Assembly: GCA_016793875.1 (NCBI GenBank)
Contig: JAEULG010000098.1
Location: 1 to 36,921, forward strand
Source: Rhodospirillales bacterium
GTDB taxonomy: Bacteria; Pseudomonadota; Alphaproteobacteria; Rhodospirillales; Defluviicoccaceae
Direction of reading: 5' to 3'
Length of the DNA stretch: 36,921 bases
The notes beneath the pieces were generated by a model, which worked only from the letters and a program-made list of their open reading frames with translations, did no database searches and was not told the origin of the DNA. Made by a program: the position numbers and the translations under genes. Positions 17,869 through 25,083 of the stretch are shown here, piece by piece (within the stretch, counting starts at the first letter, position 1; each line of letters opens with the position of its first letter).

Positions 17869-19143
17869 GTGAAACGACACAAGGCGGCGGCCCAGGCCAA
17901 GGTGCGGAACGGATTGATCGCGGCGCTCGACATTGGCACGACCAAGGTCTGCTGCCTGATCGCCCGGCCGGCCGAGAACGGCCACCCGCTGCGCGTCGTC
18001 GGCATCGGCCACCACGCCTCGCAAGGAGTGCGCAATGGCGCCCTGGTCGATCTCGACGGCGCCGAGGCGACTATCCGCACCACCGTCGAGGCGGCCGAAC
18101 GGATGGCAGGAGACAACATCCGCGGTGTCGTCGTCAACGTGTCCACCGGCAAGCCGCGCTCCCGCATGGCGGCCTACGAGATCTCCGTGTCCGGCCACGA
18201 GATCGGCGATGCCGACCTGCGCCGCATCCTCGATCCCGCCGGCGTCGCCAGCGCCATCCCTGCCGAGCACGACATTGTCCATGTCATTCCCGTCGGCTAC
18301 TCCGTCGACGGCTGTCGCGGCGTGCGCGATCCCCGCGGCATGTTCGGCCAGCGGCTCGGTGTCAACCTGCACCTGATCACCGCGTCCACTGGCGCGGTGC
18401 GCAACGTCGCTACCTGCGTGACACGCTGCCATCTCGAAGTCGACGGCAAGGTCGTCTCGCCGTACGCCTCGGCGCTGGGGTGCCTCGTCGAGGACGAAAC
18501 CCAGCTCGGCATCACCCTCATCGATGCCGGCGGCGGCACCACCTCGGTGGCCGTCTTCTTCGACTCCGAGTTGATCCACACCGATAGCATCCCGCTCGGC
18601 GGCCTGCATGTCACTCGCGATCTCGCCCGCGGGCTGTCGACGCCGATGGCACAGGCTGAGCGCATCAAGACCCTCTACGGCAGTTGCCAGCCGTCGCCGT
18701 CGGACTCCCGGCAGATGATCGAGGTCCCGCCGATCGCAGACGATGGCGCATCGGAAGGAACGCTGGTTCCCCGCTCGATGCTGGTCGGCATCGTCCGGCC
18801 GCGCATGGAGGAAATCTTCGAGATGGTGCGCGCCCGCCTGGAGGACGCCGGCTACGACCGCGTCGCCGGCCGGCGGGTAGTGCTGACCGGCGGTGCCGCG
18901 CAGCTCCCGGGGGCCGGCGAGCTCGCCGGCCAGGTTCTCGACAAGCAGGTTCGTATTGGCCGGCCGCGCGGCATCGAGGGATTGCCGGATGCCGTCGTCG
19001 GTCCCGCCTTCGCCACCGTTACCGGGCTCCTGCGCTTTGCCGCCAACCGGCCGCACGAAGGCGCCGAGCCCGTATACCGGCCCGCAAACAGCGCCCACAG
19101 CCGGTTCGGCCGGCTCGGCCAGTGGCTTCGGGAGAATTTCTGA
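17869..19143 (+). CDS. ftsA: Cell division protein FtsA
   Basis: FtsA is the actin-like ATPase that tethers FtsZ to the membrane. The 424-residue protein shows the phosphate-1 loop AALDIGTTKVCCLIA, the phosphate-2 loop TLIDAGGGTTSVAVF and the adenosine motif VVLTGGAAQLPG. A C-terminal amphipathic helix (RFGRLGQWLRENF) serves as membrane anchor. I chose GTG 17869 because AGCGGGG ends 8 nt upstream; the in-frame GTG at 17863 would leave only 2 nt and adds two residues. It is followed after 63 nt by ftsZ. Confidence 0.95.
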   Translation: MKRHKAAAQAKVRNGLIAALDIGTTKVCCLIARPAENGHPLRVVGIGHHASQGVRNGALVDLDGAEATIRTTVEAAERMAGDNIRGVVVNVSTGKPRSRMAAYEISVSGHEIGDADLRRILDPAGVASAIPAEHDIVHVIPVGYSVDGCRGVRDPRGMFGQRLGVNLHLITASTGAVRNVATCVTRCHLEVDGKVVSPYASALGCLVEDETQLGITLIDAGGGTTSVAVFFDSELIHTDSIPLGGLHVTRDLARGLSTPMAQAERIKTLYGSCQPSPSDSRQMIEVPPIADDGASEGTLVPRSMLVGIVRPRMEEIFEMVRARLEDAGYDRVAGRRVVLTGGAAQLPGAGELAGQVLDKQVRIGRPRGIEGLPDAVVGPAFATVTGLLRFAANRPHEGAEPVYRPANSAHSRFGRLGQWLRENF

Positions 19144-19206
19144 GGGGGTTGCGGTAGCGGTCAACCCGAGAGCGGTCGTTAACCAGGCACGAAACGGAGG
19201 CTCGTC

Positions 19207-20742
19207 ATGTCCATCAATCTCAGCATTCCCATTCCCCAGCCGACGCCGGAATTGCGGCCGCGCATCAGCGTCATCGGCTGTGGCGGCGCCGGCGGCAACG
19301 CGGTCAACAACATGATCCGCGCCAACCTGGAGGGCGTTGAGTTCATCGTTGCCAACACCGATGCCCAGGCGCTGGCGCAGTCGAGCTGCGAGCGCCGCGT
19401 CCAGCTGGGGATGACCGTCACCCAGGGGCTGGGGGCCGGCTCGCGGCCGGATATCGGCCGCATCGCCGCGGAAGAGGCCCTGGAGGAGATCATCCAGGAG
19501 ATCCGCGGCTCCAACATGGTCTTCATCGCCGCCGGGATGGGGGGCGGCACCGGTACCGGCGCCGCTCCGGTGATTGCCCGCGCCGCCCGCGAACAGGGCA
19601 TCCTGACCGTCGGCGTTGTCACCAAGCCCTTCCACTTCGAGGGGCAGCACCGTATGCGCATCGCTGATCAAGGCATCGAGGAGCTGGAGCAGTTCGTCGA
19701 TACGCTGATCATCATCCCCAACCAGAACCTGTTCCGCATCGCCAACGAGCGCACCACCTTCGCCGATGCCTTCAAGATGGCCGATGACGTGCTGCACTCG
19801 GGCGTGCGCGGCGTCACCGACCTGATGGTGATGCCGGGCCTGATCAACCTCGACTTCGCCGATATCCGCGCGGTGATGAGCGAAATGGGCAAGGCGATGA
19901 TGGGCACCGGCGAAGCGACCGGCGAGCGCCGGGCGCTCGATGCGGCGGAGGCAGCGATCTCCAACCCGCTACTCGACGACGTCTCGATGAAGGGCGCACG
20001 CGGCGTGCTGATCAACATCACCGGCTCGCTCGACATGACGCTGTTCGAGGTGGACGAGGCGGCCAACCGCATCCGCTCCGAGGTCGACCCCGACGCGTTC
20101 ATCATCTTCGGCTCGACCTTCGACGAGACCCTGGAAGGGAGCATCCGCGTCTCAGTGGTGGCGACCGGCATGGATATCGCCGCTGCTGCCGCCAAGCCGG
20201 TGCAGACGACAACGACCAAGGCTGCCGGCGTCGTCCGCAGCCTCAGCGAGGCCCGGCAGAGTCAGGTCGCCCGCAACCGCGAAGGCGTGGCGGCGGAAGC
20301 GACCGGTACCGATCAGGCGGTTGCTTCCGCCGCCGTCGAGCCCGAGCGCCGGGTGCTGGCCGAAGCCTCCGGCAACCGTCCGCCGGTCTTCTACGCTGCT
20401 GCCGATAATGTCCCGGCGCTGGCGGGCGGTCAGGTGCCGGCACCGATCACTGCGCGCAACATCGATCACCGTTCGGCCGGCGAGGGCCCGGCGCACGGCG
20501 GCATGAACGGCAACCGGCCGGCGGAAGGCGAGGCGCACCGCGGTGGCGTCATGGCCAACCTGTTCGCCCGGGTCATCGGCGCGCCGGCGCGTCCGGGCAA
20601 GCCGGAGACGCTGGAAGCCGAGGCACCGGCGCAGCCGCGGCTTGGCGGCGTTCACATCGACGAGCGGCTGCCGTCGTCGCAAGGCTCCGCCGAGGACGAT
20701 CTGCTGGACATCCCGGCGTTCCTGCGCCGCCAGGCCAACTAG
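19207..20742 (+). CDS. ftsZ: Cell division GTPase FtsZ
   Basis: FtsZ is the tubulin-like GTPase forming the cytokinetic ring. The 511-residue protein has the GTPase start [18 protein letters not shown] (19-36), the tubulin signature GGGTGTG at 112-118 and the T7 loop NLDFAD at 214-219 with catalytic Asp216 and Asp219. The core ends near residue 318. A long Ala/Gly/Arg-rich linker (about 320-495) follows, typical of alphaproteobacteria. The C-terminal peptide [15 protein letters not shown] binds FtsA and other partners. ATG 19207 has GGAGG 6 nt upstream, the strongest ribosome site of the cluster, consistent with high expression. lpxC, a frequent next gene, is absent here. Confidence 0.98.
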   Translation: MSINLSIPIPQPTPELRPRISVIGCGGAGGNAVNNMIRANLEGVEFIVANTDAQALAQSSCERRVQLGMTVTQGLGAGSRPDIGRIAAEEALEEIIQEIRGSNMVFIAAGMGGGTGTGAAPVIARAAREQGILTVGVVTKPFHFEGQHRMRIADQGIEELEQFVDTLIIIPNQNLFRIANERTTFADAFKMADDVLHSGVRGVTDLMVMPGLINLDFADIRAVMSEMGKAMMGTGEATGERRALDAAEAAISNPLLDDVSMKGARGVLINITGSLDMTLFEVDEAANRIRSEVDPDAFIIFGSTFDETLEGSIRVSVVATGMDIAAAAAKPVQTTTTKAAGVVRSLSEARQSQVARNREGVAAEATGTDQAVASAAVEPERRVLAEASGNRPPVFYAAADNVPALAGGQVPAPITARNIDHRSAGEGPAHGGMNGNRPAEGEAHRGGVMANLFARVIGAPARPGKPETLEAEAPAQPRLGGVHIDERLPSSQGSAEDDLLDIPAFLRRQAN

Positions 20743-20749
20743 CGCAAGC

Positions 20750-20776
20750 GGCGCGCTCCGACGGCCGGGGCGCGCC
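20750..20776 (+). terminator. Hairpin after ftsZ, probable end of the dcw operon
   Basis: GGCGCGCTCC (20750-20759) pairs with GGGGCGCGCC (20767-20776) through one G-U pair, with loop GACGGCC. It begins 8 nt after the ftsZ stop. There is no T-tract, so it may work as a Rho-independent terminator of the U-less kind or as a 3'-end stabiliser. Confidence 0.45.
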
Positions 20777-20803
20777 CGCCAGGAAGCAGCCGGTGAGCCT
20801 CCC

Positions 20804-20839
20804 GGGGGCGGCGGTGCAGATATGCGGGCCGCTGCCCCC
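20804..20839. terminator. Hairpin between the convergent ftsZ and RTX genes
   Basis: GGGGGCGGCGG (20804-20814) pairs with CCGCTGCCCCC (20829-20839) with one mismatch and a 14-nt loop. It lies 19 nt beyond the RTX stop on the minus strand and 61 nt beyond the ftsZ stop on the plus strand, so it could serve both. No T-tract follows on either strand. Confidence 0.4.
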
Positions 20840-20858
20840 GTTCCTCAAATTTCCTTCC

Positions 20859-22343
20859 TCAGAGAATGAAGTCGGATGCGCTGAGGTCGTGCACGTCGAG
20901 GCCGGCGAGCACCACGTCGCGTCCGCCGAGGGTGCTCAGCGCCAAAGTATTGCCGCTGCTGGCGGCGAGCAGCGCCTGCACGCCCGCCAGGTCGAGGGAG
21001 AAGGCGCCGAGATCGAAGTGGTCGGCGCCGGTGGTGAAGTCGGTGACAACGTCGGCCCCGGCGCCGCTGTCCCGGCCGAGGACAAAGACGTCGTTGCCGC
21101 CGCCGCCGGTCATCTGGTCGGCGCCGATGCCCCCGACCAGGGTGTCGGCGAGCGCGCTGCCGGCGAGCGTATCGTTGCCGGCGCCGCCGTCGAGCCGGCT
21201 GCTGAAAGTGATGTCGCTGCCGGTTCCGGCAACCGAGAAGCTCAGGATATCATCGCCATCGTTGCCATGGAGGGCGCTTGCATAGTGGCTCGCGCTGTCG
21301 CTCTGGCCGGTCGCGACAAGATGGATGACGTCGTTGCCGGCGCCGCCGGAGACGCTGACGTCGAGATCGTAGATGCCCCTGACGTCGATCAGCACCCCGT
21401 CGTCGCCGTCGCCGCCGGCGATGTTGTTGCGCGCCGAGCCGAAGCCGTTCGAGCCGCCTTCGCTGGCGTCCTCGTGCAATGCCACGGCGTCATTGCCGTC
21501 ACCGCCGTCGAGGGTCACATCGATGCCGGCGGCGCTGGCGAAGAGGGTCACCCGGTCGTCGCCGCTGCCGGCGTCGGCGACGAGGCGGGAAGCGGTGAAG
21601 TCCATCCCGGCGTGGGGATCGAGCCGCAGAACGATGTCGTCGTCGCCGGCACCCCCATTCACCGTCGCACTGACGACCGACGCGGTGAGTTCATCCGGCT
21701 GGATCAGCGCGCGGATCACGTCGTTGCCGTCACCGCCGTCCAGCACGGCGTCGACCTTCTCGATGGCGCCGCCGGTGACCGTGAGACTCAGCGAATCGTC
21801 CCCCCGGCCACCGTCGAGGTTAAACGAAAAATCAAGTTGCTCCGGATCGAACAGCCAGACGTCGGCGTTGGCAGAAGCGGTGAGGCTGTCGTTGCCGTCG
21901 CCCCCGTCCAGCCTGACGGTGGCCTCGACAGCGGGGATCCAGGACGAACTATCGAGTATACCGATCGCGATGCTGGCGTGGAGCTGGTCATCGCCGGCTC
22001 CGCCCGACAGATCCTGGTGGATGGCCGCCGTTCCGGCGATGGCGTGGGGGGCCACAGAGAGTTCGACCGCGGCGTGCGTATAAAGAACGTCGTCGCCGGT
22101 GCCGCCGTCGAGGATGTTGTGCAGGGCAAGGCTGCCGTTGTCGGCGCTCCGCTCCGTTGCGTAGTCATAGAGCCGGTCATCACCCGTGCCACCGTTGAGC
22201 ACGTCGCTGCCGCGACCGCCGCGCAGCGTGTCGTCGCCGCCGAAGCCGGACAGCGTATCGTCGCCGGCGTAGCCGAAGATCAGGTCGTCACCCCGCCCAC
22301 CTGCCAGGGAGTCGTCGAAGCGGCTGCCGCGAATCAAGGCCAT
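20859..22343 (-). CDS. RTX-type calcium-binding repeat protein, probably secreted by type I
   Basis: This 494-residue Asp/Gly-rich acidic protein contains many GGxGxDxxx nonapeptides, the calcium-binding turns of RTX beta-rolls. Four are tightly packed at residues 15-55. From about 80 to 390, single nonapeptides recur every 22-34 residues, separated by predicted beta-strand segments. Two or three classic repeats (GGIGADQMTGGGGNDVF) then lead to VVTDFTTGADHFDLGAF, a domain found near the end of type I secreted RTX proteins. The C-terminus DLSASDFIL ends in hydrophobic residues, as in T1SS signals. No enzymatic domain or signal peptide is visible, and no ABC exporter gene is nearby. ATG 22343 has GGGGAT upstream. 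Role unknown; adhesin or surface-layer-like functions are possible. Confidence 0.85.
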   Translation of the reverse strand: MALIRGSRFDDSLAGGRGDDLIFGYAGDDTLSGFGGDDTLRGGRGSDVLNGGTGDDRLYDYATERSADNGSLALHNILDGGTGDDVLYTHAAVELSVAPHAIAGTAAIHQDLSGGAGDDQLHASIAIGILDSSSWIPAVEATVRLDGGDGNDSLTASANADVWLFDPEQLDFSFNLDGGRGDDSLSLTVTGGAIEKVDAVLDGGDGNDVIRALIQPDELTASVVSATVNGGAGDDDIVLRLDPHAGMDFTASRLVADAGSGDDRVTLFASAAGIDVTLDGGDGNDAVALHEDASEGGSNGFGSARNNIAGGDGDDGVLIDVRGIYDLDVSVSGGAGNDVIHLVATGQSDSASHYASALHGNDGDDILSFSVAGTGSDITFSSRLDGGAGNDTLAGSALADTLVGGIGADQMTGGGGNDVFVLGRDSGAGADVVTDFTTGADHFDLGAFSLDLAGVQALLAASSGNTLALSTLGGRDVVLAGLDVHDLSASDFIL

Positions 22344-22767
22344 AGAACCATCCCCCGAGATCGGTTGGTGTCATTGCTCAGTGAAAATGGGCGCCCAGAA
22401 CCGACGAAGATCTGAGCGACGACACAGACCCTAGTCCGAACGGGGAGCGCCAGCAGGGCCTGAAGTTTCAACCTGAGGCCTCAATAGGGTCGGCGGTAAC
22501 GCGCAAACTGTCAACCAGAGAGGGTACTTTGCCGGTGGTCGGCGGATAACTGTGGCGATTTTGTGACGGCTGGGCCTGGGCTGTTCCCGCCCCGGCAGCA
22601 TGGCCGGTATGGGGCCTGCGACCGCCGGGCGGACCCAGGCGGCCCGCCGTTCCGCGAACGCCGAGCCGGGCTTTTTGCTTGATGCGCACGGGGGGCTTTG
22701 CCATACAGGATCGGCCGGCCGCGGGCCGTGCGGGCAACGGCTGCCGGTGCGACCTCGCATCTGCGGC
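22344..22767. other. Divergent intergenic region between the RTX gene and olsB
   Basis: This 424-nt region should hold both promoters. Two short palindromes lie side by side at 22461-22470 (TGAAGTTTCA, arms TGAA/TTCA) and 22474-22483 (TGAGGCCTCA, perfect) and could be an operator. A terminator-like hairpin with five T is at 22642-22676. A weak plus-strand promoter candidate, TTGATG (22679-22684), 17 bp, CATACA (22702-22707), follows it and would serve olsB. I see no convincing gene here. Confidence 0.45.
22642..22676 (+). terminator. Terminator-like hairpin with T5 in the olsB upstream region
   Basis: Outer arms GCCCG (22642-22646) and CGGGC (22667-22671) enclose an inner hairpin CGTTC-CGC-GAACG (22648-22660). 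Five T follow at 22672-22676. On the plus strand this resembles an intrinsic terminator, with no known gene upstream to terminate. It could end a short upstream transcript or act as an attenuator. Confidence 0.35.
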
Positions 22768-23577
22768 GTGGAGAACTATCCCGAGGTGGAGCCGCTCGCG
22801 TTCAACAACTTCCGGGTTCGACTGGCCGAAACACCGGCCGAGCTCGAGGCGTCACAGGCCCTGCGCTATCGCGTCTTCTACGAGGAGATGCAGGCGAGTC
22901 CCTCGCCGGAAGTTCGCTCCCAGCGCCGCGACTTCGATTCGTTCGACGATATTTGCGACCATCTCCTGGTGATCGACGAGAGCCGATCCACCGGCGCCGA
23001 GGGGGTTGTCGGGACCTACCGGCTGCTGCGCCGCTCGATCGCGCTGCAGCACGGCGGCTTCTATTCCGAGCAGGAGTTCGACCTTTCGGCGCTGCTGCGC
23101 TGGGAGGGGGAGATTGTCGAGCTCGGTCGCTCCTGCGTCGATACCGGCTATCGCAGCCGCTCGGTGATGCAGATGCTCTGGCGCGGCCTCGCCGAATATG
23201 TTCGCCTGCACGACCTGGAGCTGATGTTCGGCTGCGCCAGCTTCCCGGGCACCGACCCGGCACAGCTGGCGGCGCAGCTCTCCTACCTGCACCACTACCA
23301 TCTGGCCCCGCCGGCACTGCGGCCGCGGGCTCTGGCCCGGCACTACGTGGCGATGGGCATGCTGCCGCCATCCGGGTTCGATGCCAAATCAGTGCTCGCC
23401 AACCTGCCGCCACTGATCAAGGGGTATCTGCGGGTCGGCGGCTTCGTCGGCGATGGCGCCGTCGTCGACCATCAGTTCAACACCACCGATATCTCGGTGA
23501 TCGTCAAGACCGACCAGCTCTCCGACAAGTACGACAAGCACTACCGCCGCGCCTCCTCACCAGCCGACAGCAACTGA
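22768..23577 (+). CDS. olsB: L-ornithine N-acyltransferase OlsB-like (GNAT fold)
   Basis: OlsB transfers a 3-hydroxyacyl chain from acyl carrier protein to the alpha-amino group of ornithine, making lyso-ornithine lipid. The protein has the family's ordered blocks: ALRYRVFYEEM, FDDICDHLLVID, VVGTYRLLR, GGFYSEQEFDL, VELGRSCVDTGYRSR, MFGCASFPGTDP, LSYLHHYHLAPP, PPLIKGYLRVGGFVGDGAVVDHQFNTTD and a C-terminal KYDKHY. The start is uncertain. GTG 22768 (about 269 residues) keeps all conserved sequence; GTG 22747 and ATG 22600 are in frame but add unconserved residues, and the latter would place a terminator-like hairpin inside the gene. None has a good ribosome site. The stop is 1 nt from olsA. Confidence 0.85.
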   Translation: MENYPEVEPLAFNNFRVRLAETPAELEASQALRYRVFYEEMQASPSPEVRSQRRDFDSFDDICDHLLVIDESRSTGAEGVVGTYRLLRRSIALQHGGFYSEQEFDLSALLRWEGEIVELGRSCVDTGYRSRSVMQMLWRGLAEYVRLHDLELMFGCASFPGTDPAQLAAQLSYLHHYHLAPPALRPRALARHYVAMGMLPPSGFDAKSVLANLPPLIKGYLRVGGFVGDGAVVDHQFNTTDISVIVKTDQLSDKYDKHYRRASSPADSN

Positions 23578-23578
23578 C

Positions 23579-24394
23579 GTGTCGGGTTCGCCGCTGCGTG
23601 CTGCCTGGCGTCTGGTCGTTATGGTGCTCGTCAACGTCGTGCTGATGGCACTGTACGCGGTCAGCATCGGCCCGCTGCGTCGGTGGCGGCGGCCGCTCCA
23701 GGTGAGCTGGTGCAAGGCCCTGTGCTGGACCGCCGGGCTGCAGCTGCGGGTGACCGGTACCCCGCGCAACCAGGGGCCGACGCTGTTCGTCGTCAACCAC
23801 TGCTCGTACCTCGATATCCCGGTCATCGCCCGCGATGCCGACGCGACGTTCGTTGCAAAGGCGGAGGTGGCGCGCTGGCCGCTGTTCGGACAGGCGGCGC
23901 GGCTCACCCGCACCCTCTTCATACAGCGCGTCGGCGGCGAGGCGAAGGCGCAGGGGCGCCTGCTGGTCGACCGGCTGTCGCAAGGAGAGAACCTGCTGCT
24001 GTTCGCCGAGGGCACCAGCACCGACGGCGCTGGAGTCGCGCCGTTCAAGTCGTCGCTGTTCGCCATCGTCGAGCAGGCGGGCGCCGGCAGCGATCTTCAG
24101 GTGCAGCCGGTCTCGATCACCTACGCGCGATCGCTCGACGGCGAACCACTCACCGGCGCGCGGCGCGAACTCTACTGCTGGTTTGGCGACGCGACGATGT
24201 TCCCGCACCTGTGGCGGATGCTGGGGCTGAAGGGCGCCGAGGTCGAGGTGCGTTTTCTCGATCCGATCCTCCCCGCCGGCGCCGGCCGCAAGGAGTTGGC
24301 TCGCCGAGCCCAGGCCGCCGTCGCCGGCAGCGTCGAGCAGGTGAACGCGGAGATGGCCGGGGAGGGTGGCGCCACGGCAGAGCGGTTGCCGTAA
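23579..24394 (+). CDS. olsA: Lyso-ornithine lipid O-acyltransferase OlsA-like
   Basis: OlsA acylates the 3-hydroxyl of lyso-ornithine lipid, completing ornithine lipid, a phosphorus-free membrane lipid. The 271-residue protein belongs to the PlsC/LPLAT family: an N-terminal membrane helix (about 10-29), the acyltransferase motif NHCSYLD (H74 to D79, HX4D), LFIQRVGGEAKAQ, and FAEGTSTDGAGVAPFKSSLF, which corresponds to the EGTR-like phosphate-binding motif. GTG 23579 begins 1 nt after the olsB stop, so the two are translationally coupled. Sequence alone does not exclude 1-acyl-glycerol-3-phosphate acyltransferase; the pairing with olsB is what favours OlsA. Confidence 0.8.
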   Translation: MSGSPLRAAWRLVVMVLVNVVLMALYAVSIGPLRRWRRPLQVSWCKALCWTAGLQLRVTGTPRNQGPTLFVVNHCSYLDIPVIARDADATFVAKAEVARWPLFGQAARLTRTLFIQRVGGEAKAQGRLLVDRLSQGENLLLFAEGTSTDGAGVAPFKSSLFAIVEQAGAGSDLQVQPVSITYARSLDGEPLTGARRELYCWFGDATMFPHLWRMLGLKGAEVEVRFLDPILPAGAGRKELARRAQAAVAGSVEQVNAEMAGEGGATAERLP

Positions 24395-24421
24395 CCCCTT
24401 ATTGGCTCCATGAGGCTAGAG

Positions 24422-24985
24422 TTAATTGTTAAAATACTCAGCCTTAACCTCCCCAAGGGCAGCGGATTTTTGTTTAAATCTAGTAAATAGGAGGCGAGAA
24501 TACCTAATCCCAATTGCTCCACTTATCGCCAAGCAAAAATCTGTTGGGATGGAGCTTGGTTCTTTTGAAAATAGGATGTCGTAAGCTACCGCCAGCCACA
24601 CAAATATAGAAAGAAAGAGGGTTGATTGCCACAACGCCCAGTCTTCTAAGTCAAACGCAACTATATTTTTTCCCCTTGTTGCAAATGCAAATTTCTCATA
24701 ATTATGGTAGATTTCTAATGTTGCAGGCATGTTACCTGAGTCTTTAGGCACAAATGATCTTAAAAATGATCCTATTACTATACTGCGAAGCGCTAGGTGG
24801 TAACATACAACATCGACATAAAGAGAAGCCAGGGGTATAAGTGCCAATACTATCAATATAGCTTCATGTTTGTCAGATAAGCCAAGGCCGGCAGCGCCAA
24901 GAACAGATACAATCACCAATTTCCACTTGAGAAGCTCAGAACGAGACTTCTGAGCTTCGATAATCTCATCTCTCAGTTTATCCAC
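24422..24985 (-). CDS. AT-rich orphan four-helix membrane protein, function unknown
   Basis: I cannot assign this 187-residue protein to a named family. It has a charged N-terminal helix (residues 1-20, EIIEAQKSRSELLKWK), two close transmembrane segments (about 22-36 and 43-65), a soluble middle (about 66-117) and two more membrane segments (about 118-139 and 149-166), then a basic and acidic tail. The layout, a short amphipathic helix plus paired membrane helices, recalls small membrane effectors near defence genes, but that is only a resemblance of shape. It starts at GTG 24985 with GGA 8 nt upstream. Base composition and codon use are far more AT-rich than every neighbour, a strong sign of transfer. 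It sits alone between olsA and ccrM. Confidence 0.75.
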   Translation of the reverse strand: MDKLRDEIIEAQKSRSELLKWKLVIVSVLGAAGLGLSDKHEAILIVLALIPLASLYVDVVCYHLALRSIVIGSFLRSFVPKDSGNMPATLEIYHNYEKFAFATRGKNIVAFDLEDWALWQSTLFLSIFVWLAVAYDILFSKEPSSIPTDFCLAISGAIGIRYSRLLFTRFKQKSAALGEVKAEYFNN

Positions 24986-25026
24986 TTAGATATTCCAATT
25001 ATAAATGCGTTACAAGACATCCTATC

Positions 25027-25056
25027 TATATAATACATCACGTTGTCGAAGATCAA
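25027..25056 (-). promoter_or_regulatory. Candidate promoter of the orphan membrane-protein gene
   Basis: On the minus strand TTGATC (plus coordinates 25051-25056) is followed after 18 bp by TATATA (25027-25032), or after 17 bp by TTATAT. The -35 overlaps the T-tract of the ccrM terminator. A start point near 25020 would leave a leader of about 35 nt before GTG 24985. Confidence 0.45.
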
Positions 25057-25083
25057 AAAATCTGAGTCAGTGGGAACTGCTCA
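25055..25083 (-). terminator. Intrinsic terminator of rnhB-ccrM, overlapping the ccrM stop
   Basis: On the minus strand TGAG-C-AGT, loop TCCC, ACT-GA-CTCA forms an imperfect hairpin (25063-25083), followed by six T (25055-25060). The first three bases of the hairpin are the TGA stop codon of ccrM. It contains a GANTC site (25064-25068), the sequence expected to be methylated by the gene's own product. Confidence 0.6.

Noticed and set aside
16795..19797. Open frame of 1000 codons on the minus strand across ddl, ftsQ, ftsA and ftsZ
   Set aside because: It is an antisense shadow of G+C-rich genes with unmistakable family motifs on the plus strand; its own translation is His/Arg/Asp-rich with no recognisable motif.
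20793..22415. Plus-strand open frame of 540 codons opposite the RTX gene
   Set aside because: The minus strand encodes clear GGxGxDD repeats and a C-terminal T1SS-like end; the repetitive DNA produces a long Val/Ala/Asp-rich shadow on the other strand.
24395..25080. Search for a tRNA, integrase or att duplication around the AT-rich orphan gene
   Set aside because: No cloverleaf, no recombinase and no flanking direct repeats were seen, so no mobile element can be called.
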